Positions 15,034 through 16,140 of a stretch of DNA of 16,140 nt are shown in pieces (position 1 is the first letter of the stretch; the number at the start of each line of letters is the position of its first letter). A program made the translations under genes and the position numbers. The DNA comes from JBIOHJ01 sp044448905 (GTDB taxonomy: Bacteria > Bacteroidota > Bacteroidia > AKYH767-A > OLB10), in assembly GCA_044448905.1 (NCBI GenBank), contig JBIOHJ010000075.1:1-16140 (forward strand), read 5' to 3'. A model generated the notes under the pieces. It had not been told where the DNA came from and did no database searches. It saw only the letters and a program-made list of their open reading frames with translations.

Positions 15034-15050
15034 TCCCGATATTATCGGGA
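15034..15050. repeat. Short perfect palindrome, TCCCGATA/TATCGGGA
   Basis: TCCCGATA and TATCGGGA form an 8-bp perfect inverted repeat around one T. It resembles the imperfect palindrome in the tdk 3' end (4765-4782). Sequences of this type are, from memory, frequent small dispersed repeats in Bacteroidota. It lies in the gene-poor stretch 14914-15309. Confidence 0.5.
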
Positions 15051-15082
15051 AAACATTCAACAATCGACAACCGGCAAGCTGT

Positions 15083-15277
15083 TTACTCAGCTTTTTCTAC
15101 AGCCCAGCCGTTAGTGCCCATGTCTTTATAGACAATAAATTTTTTCCCCGTATTTTCCGAAACCTGGTCGCAGAAAAAATTCGTGGAGTTCGTTTGTTAT
15201 TTAAAATCATCATCGGGTAATGAGCAATAAAAATAATGCTCTCCCCAATTGCGAGGATAATTTCTTTGAGTTGTAAA
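15083..15277 (-). pseudogene. Possible decayed coding remnant of unknown family
   Basis: Reading the minus strand from 15277 to a stop at 15083-15085, one frame gives protein-like sequence broken by a single in-frame TAA (15197-15199). It includes RNYPRNWGEHYFYCSLPDDD upstream of the stop, and then NFFCDQVSENTGKKF and IVYKDMGTNGWAVEKAE just before the final stop. The part after the TAA has no good start codon. The composition is coherent for a globular protein tail. It looks like the end of a gene that has lost its front to stops or deletion, downstream of the methyltransferase. I do not recognise the family, and a chance open frame is possible. Confidence 0.3.
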
Positions 15278-15309
15278 CTACGTAAGGGAATTGACGATTG
15301 GCTACTGAT

Positions 15310-16002
15310 TTATTTCATACACTCAAAAGCAACCGCTTCTATAAAGCGCTCTTTGTTTTCAACGAGGTCGAACATCGTGTTACTGCTGTCATTAAAAGTG
15401 CAGGGGCGTATATTTTTAAATCCTGCTTTCTTTAGTTCCATGGCAAGCGAGCTGCGGTCCCACATCCATCGGTGATGCGAATTGCCAAGAGCCACCTTCA
15501 GCAAATCGGTAATTTTTTTTGGTCGATATTCTTGTCCCAACTGTGTGTAAACACCAACGAAACGGATGCTGGCATCGGCTTGCCCTTCTTCTAGCGCTCG
15601 TATATAGTCGCGTGCGGCAATCTCCAAATCGGGAACCACGCAACGGAAAATGCCCCCGGTTTTTAAAATCTTATACGTGTTTTTTAACGCTGTTCTGAAA
15701 TCATCAAGCGATAAATGTTCCAACACATGTGAACAATATACACCATCGCACGAGTTTTCTTTAATACCCGGCAACCCATCAATGATGTTTCCGTATTTCA
15801 CATTGTCAGCCCAAACCGTTCCTATCCTGCTTTTTAACAGTTTTCCAACAATCGGTATGCGGCCAATGCGCAACGATGGAGATACATCAAAATTTATCCA
15901 CTCTTTAGGGGCAAAGCTGCCGCAACCGTAATGAACATACGTACCCGGTATTTTTTTTCTTTCGGTATTTCCTGCTAACGGGGCATTTGCCATTGTGTTC
16001 AT
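15310..16002 (-). CDS. Class I SAM-dependent methyltransferase
   Basis: This 230-residue protein has a Rossmann methyltransferase core. Motif I is VHYGCGS (23-29) for SAM binding, followed by the acidic residue Asp39 in WINFDVSP. Then come CDGVYCSHVLEHLSLDDF (85-102) and the later strand LKTGGIFRCVVPDLE (113-127). The HYGCG...WINFDVSP and SHVLEHL patterns resemble the predicted methyltransferases of COG4627, often found near glycan or cell-surface biosynthesis genes. No such partner is in the window, since the gene is cut off from its upstream neighbours by the window end. The acceptor is unknown. The first ATG is used; ATG at codon 4 (15993) is an alternative. Downstream come the possible remnant and terminator-like hairpin. 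Confidence 0.88.
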   Translation of the reverse strand: MNTMANAPLAGNTERKKIPGTYVHYGCGSFAPKEWINFDVSPSLRIGRIPIVGKLLKSRIGTVWADNVKYGNIIDGLPGIKENSCDGVYCSHVLEHLSLDDFRTALKNTYKILKTGGIFRCVVPDLEIAARDYIRALEEGQADASIRFVGVYTQLGQEYRPKKITDLLKVALGNSHHRWMWDRSSLAMELKKAGFKNIRPCTFNDSSNTMFDLVENKERFIEAVAFECMK

Positions 16003-16140
16003 TGGTTGTTATACAGCATAATTAATTAACGTTTCAAATATCACAATTTAATTACCACCCCAATTTATTTTTTTATTAACCTGTATTATATTTATTTTAT
16101 TTATTTTAAAAATATGTTAATATAAATATACTGTTAATAT
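16003..16140. other. Very AT-rich intergenic end
   Basis: No gene is visible. The last 60 bases contain only five G or C. GTTAATAT occurs twice (16116-16123 and 16133-16140). It probably contains the upstream region of the methyltransferase gene, but no exact TAnnTTTG box is seen on the minus strand. Confidence 0.5.

Overview
This window looks like ordinary chromosome from a member of the Bacteroidota. The evidence is a fused MurF-alanine racemase gene, a secreted protein with a type IX secretion (T9SS) C-terminal sorting domain, a PepSY-like periplasmic protein, several matches to the Bacteroidota -7 promoter box TAnnTTTG just upstream of start codons, few clear Shine-Dalgarno sequences, and moderately AT-rich DNA. 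No phage, transposase, CRISPR array or integrase is visible.

Layout. 1-1489 (+): the 3' part of an M20-family amidohydrolase, tRNA-Lys(CTT) four bases after it, and a DinB-family protein. 1494-5369 (-): thymidine kinase, then the MurF-Alr fusion, then a short-chain dehydrogenase resembling quinoid dihydropteridine reductase, spaced like an operon. 5515-7654 (+): a conserved-looking protein of unknown function and asparaginyl-tRNA synthetase. 7786-9967 (+): sigma-54 (RpoN) and a membrane protein resembling a degenerate PAP2 protein. 10002-10973 (+): a secreted PepSY-like protein and a small protein made of two S1 domains, only 3 bp apart. 11064-11729 (+): a 1-Cys Prx6-type peroxiredoxin closed by a strong hairpin terminator. 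11846-13706 (+): an ABC-2 exporter, with ATPase and permease overlapping by 8 bp. 13717-14913 (-): a T9SS cargo protein with an internal repeat. 14914-15309: about 400 bp without an intact gene, holding a minus-strand terminator-like hairpin, a short palindrome and a possible decayed gene remnant. 15310-16002 (-): a SAM-dependent methyltransferase, followed by a very AT-rich end.

Most genes are housekeeping: cell-wall precursor synthesis, nucleotide salvage, translation, transcription and peroxide defence. I found no clear new multi-gene system. The points most worth a second look are small: a palindrome of the same type at two places, one of which encodes the tail of thymidine kinase; TAnnTTTG boxes four bases from the start codons of tdk and rpoN, suggesting near-leaderless mRNAs; the QDPR-like enzyme in a cell-wall operon; the two-domain S1 protein; and the decayed coding frame near 15.1-15.3 kb.
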